From: Mortierella alpina
Lineage: Eukaryota > Mortierellomycota > Mortierellomycetes > Mortierellales > Mortierellaceae
Reading direction: 5' to 3'
DNA length: 64,000 nt
Assembly: GCA_029449245.1 (NCBI GenBank)
Contig: JANATF010000004.1
Coordinates: 1,674,001 to 1,738,000 of the forward strand
Shown: positions 31,214 through 40,678 of the stretch, one piece after another
Layout: every line of letters starts with the position of its first letter
Position numbering within the stretch: the stretch's first letter is position 1
Position numbers and translations under genes: made by a program
The notes under the pieces: generated by a model
Told to the model about the DNA's origin: nothing
Seen by the model: the letters and a program-made list of their open reading frames with translations, nothing else
The model's database searches: none

Positions 31214-32404
31214 TTACTCTGAGAAGTACGCTAGCATGGTCCGGCCCACCATCTGGATCGTAGACAGTGTCCCCCGCACCAGATCATCTGCGCCCCAGAC
31301 AATCACCTCTGCCAATCCCACCACCCTGAGCACGCCCCACAGCAGCAACAGGACCACAAGTCCCTCCCAGGCCATGAGGGAGCACTGCATCCAGAACGGC
31401 TGCCGGCGCAGAAACGCGCCGTGTGCATGGAAGAGAGCCAAGATCACCTCCATCACCTTCCCGAGTCCAAACACGTCCGACACAGAGACGTTCACACTAA
31501 CGAGCGCCACGGACCGCGTCTTGTGGTGGATCTCTTGATGTTGTACCGTCGTTGTTGTTGTGGTGGTGGTTGTCCTCGTCGCATCGACAGCTCCATCTCC
31601 ACTGTCACCCTGCTGCGATCTTGTGGCAACTTGCTGATCCTGTGAATGCTCCTGAGGCTGACTCTCAGAACGCGCCGCCACAGCATGAGTCTGCTTCTCA
31701 GCACCGTGGGCGGCGTCTAGCTTATCATGACCATCGGAACGGGCAATCTTGGAAATCCATGTTCGAATTTGAGTTGTTTTGGACACAATGGTGGTCGACT
31801 CTGTTTCCACCACGTTCGTACTCTGGACAATCCCGTGATGGGCGCCTTTCTCGCTATCCTTCATTCCTGCGTTCACGCGCTTGGTGATCTGCGCTTCTGC
31901 TGCATCGCCCCACACCCATGCGCGTATTGACCTGGATGTTGATGATGCTGCCGTGGTGGGTGTTGAGGTGGACGATGAACTGTCTTCTTTCGATGAGATC
32001 GCGTTGGTTGATTTTACTTTGGCTTTAGTGGGGGTCTGGACAGGTGTCATTTCTCGGCTTCTGATAACAACCGGACCCTCAGAGTCCAACGCCGGCGGGA
32101 AAAGAACCACAGGAGGTAATGCGAGCATGGCATCGACAGGGGGTGCCTCTGGTGGTAGTACCATGTTGAGCAGCATGGATCGTTTTCTGGAGCCAGGGTT
32201 CAACGCATGATCTGAGGCTTTGTCTTCGGCAGAGGAAGCTGCAGGGTCGTTCTTGGCTGCAGGTGGGTTGGTAGAGCCATTGATGGTACTTTGCCCTGTG
32301 TCTGCGGGGTGCTTCGAAGCGGACTTGTGGGACGAGTGCGTGCCAGTATGGTTGGAGGGGGAATCCCCTTTGAGAAGAGTCTTGATGGAGTGCGATGAAG
32401 GCAT
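31214..32404 (-). CDS. Ser/Thr-rich protein with two C-terminal TM helices (unknown)
   Basis: I do not recognise the family. Single exon, 396 residues from the ATG at 32404 (MPSSHSIKTLLKG). The first 270 residues are Ser/Thr/Ala-rich and likely disordered, with a run of nine Thr. The C-terminal 90 residues contain two hydrophobic segments, MEVILALFHAHGAF / SLMAWEGLVVLLLLWGVLRVV, then a short amphipathic end. Such a layout suits an ER or organelle-shaping protein, but that is only a topological analogy. An upstream in-frame ATG at 32569 would add 55 residues that look like leader sequence. It shares a 253-bp promoter with the divergent ATP14 gene. Confidence 0.65.
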   Translation of the reverse strand: MPSSHSIKTLLKGDSPSNHTGTHSSHKSASKHPADTGQSTINGSTNPPAAKNDPAASSAEDKASDHALNPGSRKRSMLLNMVLPPEAPPVDAMLALPPVVLFPPALDSEGPVVIRSREMTPVQTPTKAKVKSTNAISSKEDSSSSTSTPTTAASSTSRSIRAWVWGDAAEAQITKRVNAGMKDSEKGAHHGIVQSTNVVETESTTIVSKTTQIRTWISKIARSDGHDKLDAAHGAEKQTHAVAARSESQPQEHSQDQQVATRSQQGDSGDGAVDATRTTTTTTTTTVQHQEIHHKTRSVALVSVNVSVSDVFGLGKVMEVILALFHAHGAFLRRQPFWMQCSLMAWEGLVVLLLLWGVLRVVGLAEVIVWGADDLVRGTLSTIQMVGRTMLAYFSE

Positions 32405-32657
32405 CGGCTGATGAAGTTGTCCCGGATGAAGAGCGAGGTTGAAACTCTTTTTTTTGTTCTGTGTTCCCCTTTTCCCAGTCCGAGAGAGCCGGCCGTTGTA
32501 GCGTACCGCGGTATGATTGTACCATGTGGCAGAAACAACAGGAACATTTGAGGCCGAATGAAACGTCACGAACTCTGTTTGAGCGTGGTGGCTCCATATC
32601 CACAGTAGCAGCAGGATTCATTCATTCTCAACCATCATCAACACGACCCACTTGACC
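32405..32657. promoter_or_regulatory. Bidirectional promoter (two-TM orphan / ATP14)
   Basis: Only 253 bp separate the divergent start codons, so both promoters must lie here. No TATA box is apparent, as is common for housekeeping genes. Confidence 0.5.
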
Positions 32658-33839
32658 ATGTTTGCCGCTCGCCTTTTGGTACGCTGACCATCTGTTCGCT
32701 ATCACGGATCGCTTGATTTCGACCTTGGAGCTTGCACTGTACCAACCATCAGGAACAGACCTCGCATTTGTCTTTCGAATTTGCGAGACCAGGACTCGAT
32801 CGGGAAGATCGGGATGATGCATGGGAGCCCAAGGAACGCAGGTCAACTCAGGGCAAAGGGGGAGACAACAAACTGGGCCAGCAATACCAGCGTTACCGCA
32901 GTGTCACTGGATAGAGGGATCTACAGTCTACAGAGAGAACTGACGTTTGGAGGAACAGCACAACTCGCTGTGTACTTGCCCCGTTACAAGAAGCAGACTT
33001 AGGTTGCTTACTTCCACGGTCAATTGTTGGCGACTGGCGGGGGAACAGGAAGACGCGTTTCATCCCTACAACACGACTTACTCTTTAGTCTTCAAAGACA
33101 GCGATCTCAACCGCGCACCCCTGGCATGATTGAGTACAGGAAACCTCGTGCTCACCCATCGATATTCTTTACTCACCCATTAGACCCGCGCTGCCGTCGC
33201 ACGCCCCGCCTCGTACATGGCTGTTCGTAGCTTCACCGCTCCCTCGGCTCCCTTGATGCAGGGTAATTACAACACACCCATAGACTGCTGGCCGATACTA
33301 TCATGGATGCTCTGCGCATTGGGTACTCTCTGATTCGTTCAAGCATTGACCCTCTAACACGCCTCTTATCCCGTGTAGATATTCTCAAGGACCTGTACAT
33401 CAAGGAGCTCAAGAACTACAAGCCTGCCCCCGACGTATGTCCTTCGTGTCGCTGTACATTATGCTGGAACATTGCGACAGTATATACACCATTTACCATA
33501 GGCTGTAACTAACTAACAAGAGATATACACGCACTTGTTTTCATCATGTAGGCCAAGGGTGCTGATACCTCGGCCCAGGTCAAGGAGTTCAAGGCTCCCA
33601 CTCCCCCCGTTGTGAGTTTTGTTGACACAAAACATTATCAAGCTTCAGGGCTAATGGACGCATTGATGTAGATCCTGATGTATACTCCACTTCATTTGTT
33701 AAACTAGGCCCCCGTGATTGATGCCTCTGCTGACCTTTCCGCCTGGGAGCAGGCCAATGTCGAGGTTCTCGAGGATGTAACCGAGGCTGCCGTTGAGGAT
33801 GATGAGGAAGAAGAGGAGGAGGTCGAGGAGCACCACTAG
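32658..33839 (+). CDS. ATP14: Mitochondrial F1Fo-ATP synthase subunit h
   Basis: A peripheral-stalk subunit of ATP synthase on the matrix side of the inner membrane. Five exons: 32658-32678, 33184-33262, 33379-33434, 33552-33611, 33708-33839; 115 residues. The core DILKDLYIKELKNYKPAP matches the QDLYLRELK signature of the yeast subunit, and the acidic C-terminus (DDEEEEEEVEEHH) is also typical. The first exon codes only seven residues (MFAARLL); joined across a 505-nt intron to TRAAVARPASYMAVRSFT it makes a textbook mitochondrial presequence with an RSFT-type cleavage site. A shorter model starting at the ATG 33217 in exon 2 would lose most of the presequence. All junctions keep frame. Confidence 0.88.
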
Positions 33840-34360
33840 AACCCCCTCCCTCCCTACCCCAAGAAAAACATTGAAAAGAACTTTGCTCAGTTAAACAAAT
33901 GCAAACATTTTGGTTTGAAAAATCAACATACACGGAACAAACGCGTGCCGCATTGAGCTAGTCTTCATCCTCTACACTTGCAGGATTGTACAGTTTTTCA
34001 CGAAACCTATGAATAGGTCACCATGTTTAGCCAGAATTGAAGCCTTACTGTGTGTTCATCTCGCTTTATTTATCCTGCCCGTTCTTTTTTTTTTTTTTTT
34101 TTTTTTTTGTCAGGTTTCTTGTTCTGTGGCCCGTAGAACGAATTTGTGAAAGCAAAAAAGGTTTTTTGTTGTTGTGTGAATGATGCGCGTATGTATATTT
34201 GGATGCGATTGTGGTTTTTGGGTAATGGGAGAAAGGTGGAGTGAGAAGAATAAGGCAACGCAAGCCTGATGCGAAGAGAAACCTGCATCAAGCCCGCCCT
34301 GTTCATGGCCCTTATTTTGTTAATGTTGTCACGCTGACGCCTTCATGAAAGAACCGGGTC
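33840..34360. other. Convergent 3' flanks with T25 tract
   Basis: Lies between the ends of ATP14 and the minus-strand K/Q-rich gene. A run of 25 T occupies 34085-34109. No flanking duplication was found for it. Nothing else is seen. Confidence 0.5.
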
Positions 34361-35785
34361 TTACAATTTAGAAGGAGAGATGGGCGCCTTAAGCGAGGGC
34401 GAATCTAGGGGAGGTGACAAACCTGCCATTTGGCGCTGCCGCTGGGTGCGTTTGTAGATCTTGAAAGATACCAAAAGCAAGGCAACAAGGGCTCCTGAAA
34501 TCATCATAGCGGATGAGGAATTACAGCCATTGTCGAGAAATGCAGAGATACCCTCAGGGGCGTATTGACGGCGGTACGAGCCGTCCTGGGCGAGGGTTGC
34601 TCTTTTTGCCCGTTGAGGAAGGAGATGCTCTCGAGGTTCATCTGCCACCAATTGCTCTTGGGCGTTAGCAGTAACCGAGACAGGTACAACCTCCACTGTG
34701 GCGCGCCTATTTTTATCGCTCTCTGGATTAGATGCCGCGCCCTGACCGTGGCCCTGCCCCTCGCCCGCACCCCCTTTGCCTCGCATAGGTGCCTTTATCT
34801 CCAGGGGTGAGTCCACGTTATCGCCAGCGACCGGACTCTTGGATTTTTTTGAATCTTGACCTTTGTTTGCGGATCCTATTGCCTCCGACGCCTTGGATTC
34901 AAGGTTTGCAGGCTTTGGGCGTTGCTTCTGGAGCTTCTTTGGGGCTTTTTGCTGTTGGCGACCGTGATGATCGTGGCTCCAAAAGACAGGGATCTGGCTC
35001 TCCGAAAACACAATGGCCTCGTATGCAGAGATGAGCTTGGCACGGCTGGCCTTTGAGTGGCCCTGACTCTTCTTGTTCTTTGTTGTCTTGTTGCTCAGGG
35101 TCGTAGGGGATGATGAACTGCCCTTGCTGCGTTCGCTCTTTCTACTGATCCCGTGTGCTTTACTGCCACTGGAACGTTTGACGGTCTCACTGCCTGAACT
35201 ACTGTTTACGACATCATCAGCAGGTAGAGAATCGACAGTAGCGGCAAAGGCAGTAGAAGGCGCCTCCTTGGATTGTACCCGTTTTTGAAGCTTCTTCTTG
35301 TGTACCGATGGCTGTTGTTGCTGCTGTGACCTCTTCTGCTTCTGCTGCTGTTGGTCGATTTGCTGCTGCTTCCGCTTCTGGATGGATTTCTTCATCAACA
35401 CCATGGAGTTGTGGACACTCTCGTCTGCGATTTGAACATGGTGCACTTGCTGGAGGAGCGAACGCTGTTGTCGTTGATGGTGAGCAACCTTGGGGACTGG
35501 GCTTGCGGCGACGAGTGTGGACGTAGAGGAGGCAAGGAGGCAGCACGCGATGGCCAGTGAGAGAAGCAACGATATCGTTCTTGGAGTGTGTCTCCTTGGT
35601 GATAATGACGATGATGATGATGATGGTAATGAAGCTGATGATGATAATGAGGTGACGGTGTTGCAGAAAGGCACTGTGGAGGTGGGCGTCACCGAGGCTG
35701 TCATGATAATGAAGAGAGGGCGTGGACAATGGATCGGCGGCACCAATGCTTTGTCTTGAGTTTGTAGGCGAGAGGAGGGAAGCAA
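34361..35785 (-). CDS. K/Q/S-rich type I membrane protein (unknown)
   Basis: I do not recognise the family. Single exon, 474 residues. A hydrophobic segment TISLLLSLAIACCLLASSTSTLVAA near residues 70-94 looks like a signal anchor or an internal signal peptide, so the true start may be the ATG of MTASVTPTST (residue 28). The body is low-complexity, dominated by Lys, Gln and Ser, with Gln runs around residues 140-165. A second hydrophobic helix (AMMISGALVALLLVSFKIY) near the C-terminus is followed by a basic RTQRQRQ stop-transfer, giving a type I topology with a long extracytosolic basic domain. The composition would suit an O-glycosylated or polyanion-binding surface protein; this is inference. 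Confidence 0.65.
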   Translation of the reverse strand: MLPSSRLQTQDKALVPPIHCPRPLFIIMTASVTPTSTVPFCNTVTSLSSSASLPSSSSSSLSPRRHTPRTISLLLSLAIACCLLASSTSTLVAASPVPKVAHHQRQQRSLLQQVHHVQIADESVHNSMVLMKKSIQKRKQQQIDQQQQKQKRSQQQQQPSVHKKKLQKRVQSKEAPSTAFAATVDSLPADDVVNSSSGSETVKRSSGSKAHGISRKSERSKGSSSSPTTLSNKTTKNKKSQGHSKASRAKLISAYEAIVFSESQIPVFWSHDHHGRQQQKAPKKLQKQRPKPANLESKASEAIGSANKGQDSKKSKSPVAGDNVDSPLEIKAPMRGKGGAGEGQGHGQGAASNPESDKNRRATVEVVPVSVTANAQEQLVADEPREHLLPQRAKRATLAQDGSYRRQYAPEGISAFLDNGCNSSSAMMISGALVALLLVSFKIYKRTQRQRQMAGLSPPLDSPSLKAPISPSKL

Positions 35786-36607
35786 GGAGTGGAGGTGAGG
35801 TGCGAGTTGAGATATGGTGAACAGGTATGTCTCTATGATCCGTTTTAGAAGTGGGGAAGAATGGAAGGTAGAAGGGAAGGTTGAACAAAGAAAAAAAAAA
35901 GAGAGGAAGTGAACACAAAGAGAAGAAAGATGAAATAATATCCCCAGGCACAGTTTTATGTCATGATCACCCCACCACTCTCATCATTTCGATAGCGTGA
36001 GCAAACAGAGTACAGGACATGTACAGTGCTTGATTGAGCGACGCACAGGTGCTCGGCATGACACAACGCACGTTTGTAACAGCAGTTTCTCCTTGAAGGT
36101 TCATTCCCCTTTTTTTCCGACACTCAAGCTCCACGGAGCACATCCATTCATCGATTTCAATCCTCTCTCCCTTTGTATCATTCGTTGGTGGTGTGGTGAC
36201 AACACAAGTAAATGAATGCAGGATAATCTCTGCACCACAAACACTCAGGGAGAGGGGTACGGTACACAACGCAACCCACACTTTGCTCAGAAATTGGGTT
36301 TCGCATATGTAGATGTGAAATGCGTATTGCTGCTGTGGTAAGAATTGTGTGGATGGACAGGAACGCAATTAGTACTTCCACCATAAGCATCAAACAAGCA
36401 ATCTAAAGTAGACTAGTACTAAGGTGTTCCCTCACCCGACACCAACATTGTAATTCTGGACACACGAAGGACCCTATGGAAAAGTGCGGCGAAACCTGCC
36501 ACTCTAGAACACACCTGAAGGCGATGACTTGCATGTTCGATATTGCAAAAAAGTTTTTAATTGTTCATAGTGTACAAATGGTCGATTGAGCACTAGGTCG
36601 TTTCCGC
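35786..36607. other. Intergenic, no gene seen
   Basis: The first 150 bp are the purine-rich (on the plus strand) promoter side of the K/Q-rich gene. Minus-strand frames at 35967-36393 are short, cysteine-rich and unsupported. Confidence 0.4.
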
Positions 36608-37609
36608 TTATGCCGCAATAGTGGATCTCCAGTTCTTGGCTCGCTCGAACCCATTCTGTGAATTTTGATAGTCCACAAAGGTTCCATAGATCTCCTCCTT
36701 CGAGTTCATCACAAAGGGTCCATGCTGTACAATGGGCTCCTTCAGAGGCTCGCCAGCAATAAGCACAAAGTGCGCATCCTCGTCCTTGGTAGTGATCTTG
36801 ACCGCCTCTGCACCATCCTCTGAGAACGTGAGGGTATGATGAGCCTTGCCCTCAAACTCCTTGTCGCCAATAAAGGCTGTACCTTTGAGCATGTAAATGA
36901 ACCCAGTATACGTTGAAGGAATGGATTGTTCCACAGTCTTGTTCTTGTTCATCTTGAAATCCAGATACATCGTTGGGGTCCTTGTGTACACCTTGCTCTT
37001 GACGCCATGGGACTCGCCAGCAATGATTTTGACCACCACTCCATCCTGGGGCGCAGCCCTTGGAATCTGAGCATCGAGTAGCTCTTGGTACTGTGGTTCA
37101 CACATCTTGTGTTCCTTGGGCAAGTTGATCCAGAGCTGAAGTCCATGAGCACGCGTCTGGGACTTGACTGGCATCTCGGAGTGCACAATACCGCGACCGG
37201 CTGTCATCCACTGCAAGTCTCCAGGCCCAATGGTTCCCTTGTGTCCTGCAAAGTCTTCGTGCTGGAACTGACCCTCAAGCATATAGGTCACCGTCTCAAA
37301 ACCACGATGAGGATGATCGGGGAATCCGCCGTTCTGGTCGACGTTGAACTCGTCGAGCATGAGAAATGGATCGTGGTTGCGAAGTTCGGGGCGTCCGATG
37401 GATCGACGAACTCTAGCGCCGGCACCCTCGGCCTGCTCGCGGGAGAGGACAGCCTTGATGATGGATCGTGATGCTCTTGCGATGCTAGACATACTTGTTG
37501 CTGTAATTGTAGTTGCTTTTGGTAGTGGTGGTGGGAGCATACTGTTTAGTTGAAGAGGTGTAGAAATGGCGGTGCCTTGTGTAGTAGGATAGAATAAGAT
37601 ACTTTGCAA
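36608..37609 (-). CDS. Pirin (cupin, metal-binding)
   Basis: Pirins are bicupin iron proteins; members act as nuclear redox-sensing cofactors or quercetinases. Single exon, 333 residues. The N-terminal cupin shows the metal ligands in HPHRGFETVTYML and HSEMP, along with AEGAGARVRRSIGR, DPFLMLDEF and GPGDLQWMTAGRGI. The second cupin covers the C-terminal half (GFIYMLKGTAFIGD). Family length is about 290, which fits a start at 37492 (MSSIARASRS). The 39-residue extension from 37609 is hydroxylated and basic without acidic residues, so it could be an organellar presequence. A TATA-like TATTTA on the minus strand near 37660 supports the upstream start. No intron interrupts the gene. Confidence 0.9.
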   Translation of the reverse strand: MQSILFYPTTQGTAISTPLQLNSMLPPPLPKATTITATSMSSIARASRSIIKAVLSREQAEGAGARVRRSIGRPELRNHDPFLMLDEFNVDQNGGFPDHPHRGFETVTYMLEGQFQHEDFAGHKGTIGPGDLQWMTAGRGIVHSEMPVKSQTRAHGLQLWINLPKEHKMCEPQYQELLDAQIPRAAPQDGVVVKIIAGESHGVKSKVYTRTPTMYLDFKMNKNKTVEQSIPSTYTGFIYMLKGTAFIGDKEFEGKAHHTLTFSEDGAEAVKITTKDEDAHFVLIAGEPLKEPIVQHGPFVMNSKEEIYGTFVDYQNSQNGFERAKNWRSTIAA

Positions 37610-38063
37610 AGGGTACGATCGGGTGAAAATTGTTAATATCCCGATGCGAAAGGGCCTATTTATGTATTCAATCAGCCGAGCTCATCTTACCGAGCATACC
37701 AGCACGTTCGCGAGGACACTGTTGTGTCCTTGGTCGCATTTGTCAACGAGGACTTGTAGCCACTGTGGCTTAGAAATCGCTGATCAATTCCATGAAGGAA
37801 GGCGGAGGCTTCAAATTTAGGCTGTCCATATGAGAAAGGGACGGTTGCGGTCAAGGATCTTACGCATGAGGAACTGACCTGCCTCGACCACATCCACTCG
37901 TGTTGCCGGGAATAACAAAAACATACCGTTGTCAAAAGGAACTCTTTGAACTTCATTTAAAACACCTCACTCATGCCTTTTACTTCTCTATTTACAGCAC
38001 GGGAACGAGGATATGATGCAAATGCGGTGAATGGTTTATGATGCTGATAATACGTCGCACTGT
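37610..38063. other. Pirin promoter and tafazzin 3' flank
   Basis: No additional gene is supported; the sequence holds the pirin promoter and the region beyond the tafazzin stop codon. Confidence 0.45.
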
Positions 38064-39910
38064 CTATAACTCCTCAATGCGGACGGTGGGATCTCTATTC
38101 TTGGGGAAAAGCTCTATGTCCTTTGATCTCCACCTATGAAGACAGCGAAAGAAAGACGATCATATCAGACATGATTCGACCCATAAAGCAACATGTTACA
38201 CTTCCGTCTCCACGACACATCCATGATTATACATACCATCCCCAGCCTGCTGGTTGGATCCACCACCATCTACCCTTCTTGATGCGGTCTTGCTCCGCCA
38301 GCTCTGCCTGCTCCTTCTGCAACCGTAGTGCGGCCACCCTAAGTTCCTCCAGAGCCTCAAATACGCGCTCCGTCATCAAAATACGGGCTTCCACTTCCTG
38401 GATCTTGCCATCCTTGTACTCTTGCATGAGTGATCCGAACTCTATTGGTTCTCCAAAGACGATTGTCAAGGGCATACCCAGTTTCGGGAACACGGGCGAA
38501 GAGTTATCCTCGTTCAGGCGCAAAATGTCCTCCATTCCCAGGTGATAAATGGGAATTACGATGGGCATCTCGACTTGGTCCATGGGCCTGCCACCATCAG
38601 CAAGGGTGGGTCCGCCATACTCCATCAGGATCCTGCCCACGCCCCATTTGAGTCGAATGAGCTGATCAGTTTGGTTAATCTTGCCCTCCGGGAAGATATG
38701 AACCCATTTGCCACTCCTGAGCAGGTTGATGGATTTGTCGATAGCAGGTTGATAAATGCCGTTGCCTCGAATAATAGGTACAATTTGCCCAAACCTAAAA
38801 AATGCTCCTACAGGCCTGCAAATGTGAATAGGCGTTAGATCATAATCACAGCGCCTGACATAAGTGTCGTCGGTCAAATGCTGACGTACTCATTGGGATA
38901 ACAAAGCTCCTGAGCTCCAAGAGCATAGCGGATCGTTCTTGTTGGTTGCCAATAGCATTTCCAGGGCAACGCGCCCCAAAGTAAAGGATCGTCGGCACTA
39001 ATTAGATATCGAAGCGTGGTCGTTCGTTATTAGCATCATACTCCTGGTTCCTCGTTTCAAGTCAAAACTCTCTGATCGCACACGTTTCCCGTGCACTTCA
39101 TGACATACGTCGAAGAGTGATTTGTTACTATTTCATCATAAAAATGAAGGTAGCACAGTTTAGTGTCGAGTGTGGAGAGCACCTTGATATTCATGATGAC
39201 AGAATTTTGGTTTTAATTTTTACCTGTCAAAATCGGCCGTGTCCGGTGAGGATCATAGAGGATCTTCAGGAAAGGGTTCATGTTGTGGATTCCAGTGTAA
39301 GCACCAAAGGTCATGAACGTCTTGCTCACGGCTGCAACACCGCACATCACCAATGTGCTAAAATATTTCGATAGCATGCAAGAGAGAGAGCCGTCAACAT
39401 CCGGTCATCTTCTCTACCGTGTCTTCCTTCCCGATAATTCCGTTGTACCTCCTACCTCATGCAACTCCAGAGGCCTTTCTCTGATGGGTTGTAGATGCTG
39501 TAAAAGTCGTGGATATGATCAACGTTGGAGCGAGGGTATGCAAGAAGGATGCTTGATGGATCGGGTCTGAATCGGCTGAATATTTTCAGATCGACGTTGT
39601 GATCTGCATCTGGGACAAAGGGGAGATGCGGCAGCGGGCTGTGCTCCAACCGTGGCGAGTGCGTTGCTGGGTCTCTCTTTCGACCCTCTTCCACTAGCTG
39701 TGGTGCACCGGTTTCTGAATCGAGGGTGCTTTTCGGCGGAGACGTGGAGCTGCTAGGTAGCGAGGCAGACCACTGCGTTGGGAAAGGTGTCGAGAGCGCC
39801 CTTGACGGAGCAGGAGCCGGCTTTACCGACACAGCATCGTTGTCCTCTCCCGCGGGATGATCGGGTCGAGGAGATGCGGCGGAGGATCGCGACGGCCAGA
39901 ATCCTCCCAT
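38064..39910 (-). CDS. TAZ1: Tafazzin (cardiolipin-remodelling transacylase)
   Basis: Tafazzin exchanges acyl chains between cardiolipin and other phospholipids on mitochondrial membranes. Six minus-strand exons: 39910-39456, 39357-39224, 39127-39109, 38997-38890, 38815-38237, 38133-38064; 454 residues, all junctions in frame. The third exon has only 19 nt and codes the heart of the acyltransferase motif, NHSST followed by ADD (His200-x4-Asp205). Downstream are DPLLWGALPW, RYALGAQELCYPNE, GQIVPIIRGNGIYQPAID and HIFPEGKINQT. A last short exon replaces a dead-end read-through and gives the tail RSKDIELFPKNRDPTVRIEEL. The first 100 residues are Pro/Ser-rich and longer than in yeast Taz1 (381 residues). 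The upstream ATG at 40273 is rejected because it would overlap the neighbour. Confidence 0.92.
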
Positions 39911-40258
39911 TGTGTCCGTAGTCCAGCCGTTTCGGTCAAATTGAGAAGGTAGATGAGGGTGTGCTGTGTGGACAAATGAGGGTGCGCTAAGTCTACTCGA
40001 GCCAGCGAATCGAATGCAAGCACATGAGTTGTCGAGGTGGAGAAGAGCGAAGAGACAAAGAAAAAAGAGGGTGTCATGGAGCCGCATTTGGGGTTTTATT
40101 TTTACCATCAGATCCCGAGGCTCAGTAGCAGTCCTCCTGAACTGTCGCTCCTCTACTCCACCCATTTCCAGTTGACCGCACATTGGCACATTGACAAGGA
40201 GCAAACAGAGGACCACCGTCAGCAACGTGTCGCGATATTCGGAATCAGGATTACAGTC
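39911..40258. promoter_or_regulatory. Bidirectional promoter (tafazzin / uS10-like)
   Basis: 348 bp lie between the divergent start codons of tafazzin and the uS10-like gene. No distinct elements are seen. Confidence 0.45.
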
Positions 40259-40678
40259 ATGACGGACGCACATATACCAGCATCCTTACCCAAGGAATGT
40301 CCATCCTTGAGTACAGCAACGGGCGAGACTGATGACAGGGAGCCGTATTCCGCCTCGCTGCGGTCTGCATCACCCTCGTCAGCCACAGAGCTGAAAGCCG
40401 ACTTTTCCATCACCCTGCAATCTGAGAGCACGACCACGCTGAATGCCACCTTCCAGCGGCTCATGGAAGCCATCCACGCTGTCCCTGGACTCTCAATTCG
40501 AGGACCGATTCGTTTACCAAAGGACGGAAAGATTCACTCTCGGAGAGTCGACATCAAAGCGATCCCTGAAAGGCAGCTAAGGGTTATTAGCGAGCAGGCA
40601 GGGATTGAGCTGTCAAAGGATGCAGGAGAGGAAAGCATACAGAAGAGCGGAGTCATTGTCACGTTCGATATCGAATAA
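40259..40678 (+). CDS. uS10-fold protein lacking the ribosomal loop (tentative)
   Basis: Single exon, 139 residues. After a 45-residue Ser/Thr/Glu-rich head, the order FSITLQSESTTTLNATF, then GLSIRGPIRLPKDGK, IHSRRVDIKAIPE and a final beta strand (GVIVTFDIE) matches the strand-helix-GP.RLP-strand-helix-strand plan of ribosomal protein uS10 (eukaryotic Rps20: ITLTS, GPVRLP, RIHKRYIDL, VDVEVVV). What is missing is the long basic hairpin loop between RLPTK and the IHKR strand that threads into the ribosome. It may therefore be a divergent mitochondrial or non-ribosomal relative. The match is made from memory by eye and is only moderately strong. It is divergent from tafazzin. Confidence 0.5.
   Translation: MTDAHIPASLPKECPSLSTATGETDDREPYSASLRSASPSSATELKADFSITLQSESTTTLNATFQRLMEAIHAVPGLSIRGPIRLPKDGKIHSRRVDIKAIPERQLRVISEQAGIELSKDAGEESIQKSGVIVTFDIE

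Noticed and set aside
31214-32569. 451-codon version of the two-TM orphan
   Set aside because: The extra 55 residues read like 5' leader (mixed composition, no conserved feature) and would take up most of the shared promoter with ATP14.
35217-35951. 244-codon minus-strand frame overlapping the K/Q-rich gene
   Set aside because: Alternative frame of the same low-complexity CAG/CAA-type sequence; the 474-codon frame has coherent signal and TM segments.
39452-40273. Tafazzin start at the upstream ATG 40273
   Set aside because: It would overlap the uS10-like gene on the other strand, and the added residues include hydrophobic runs unknown in tafazzins; 39910 is the better start.
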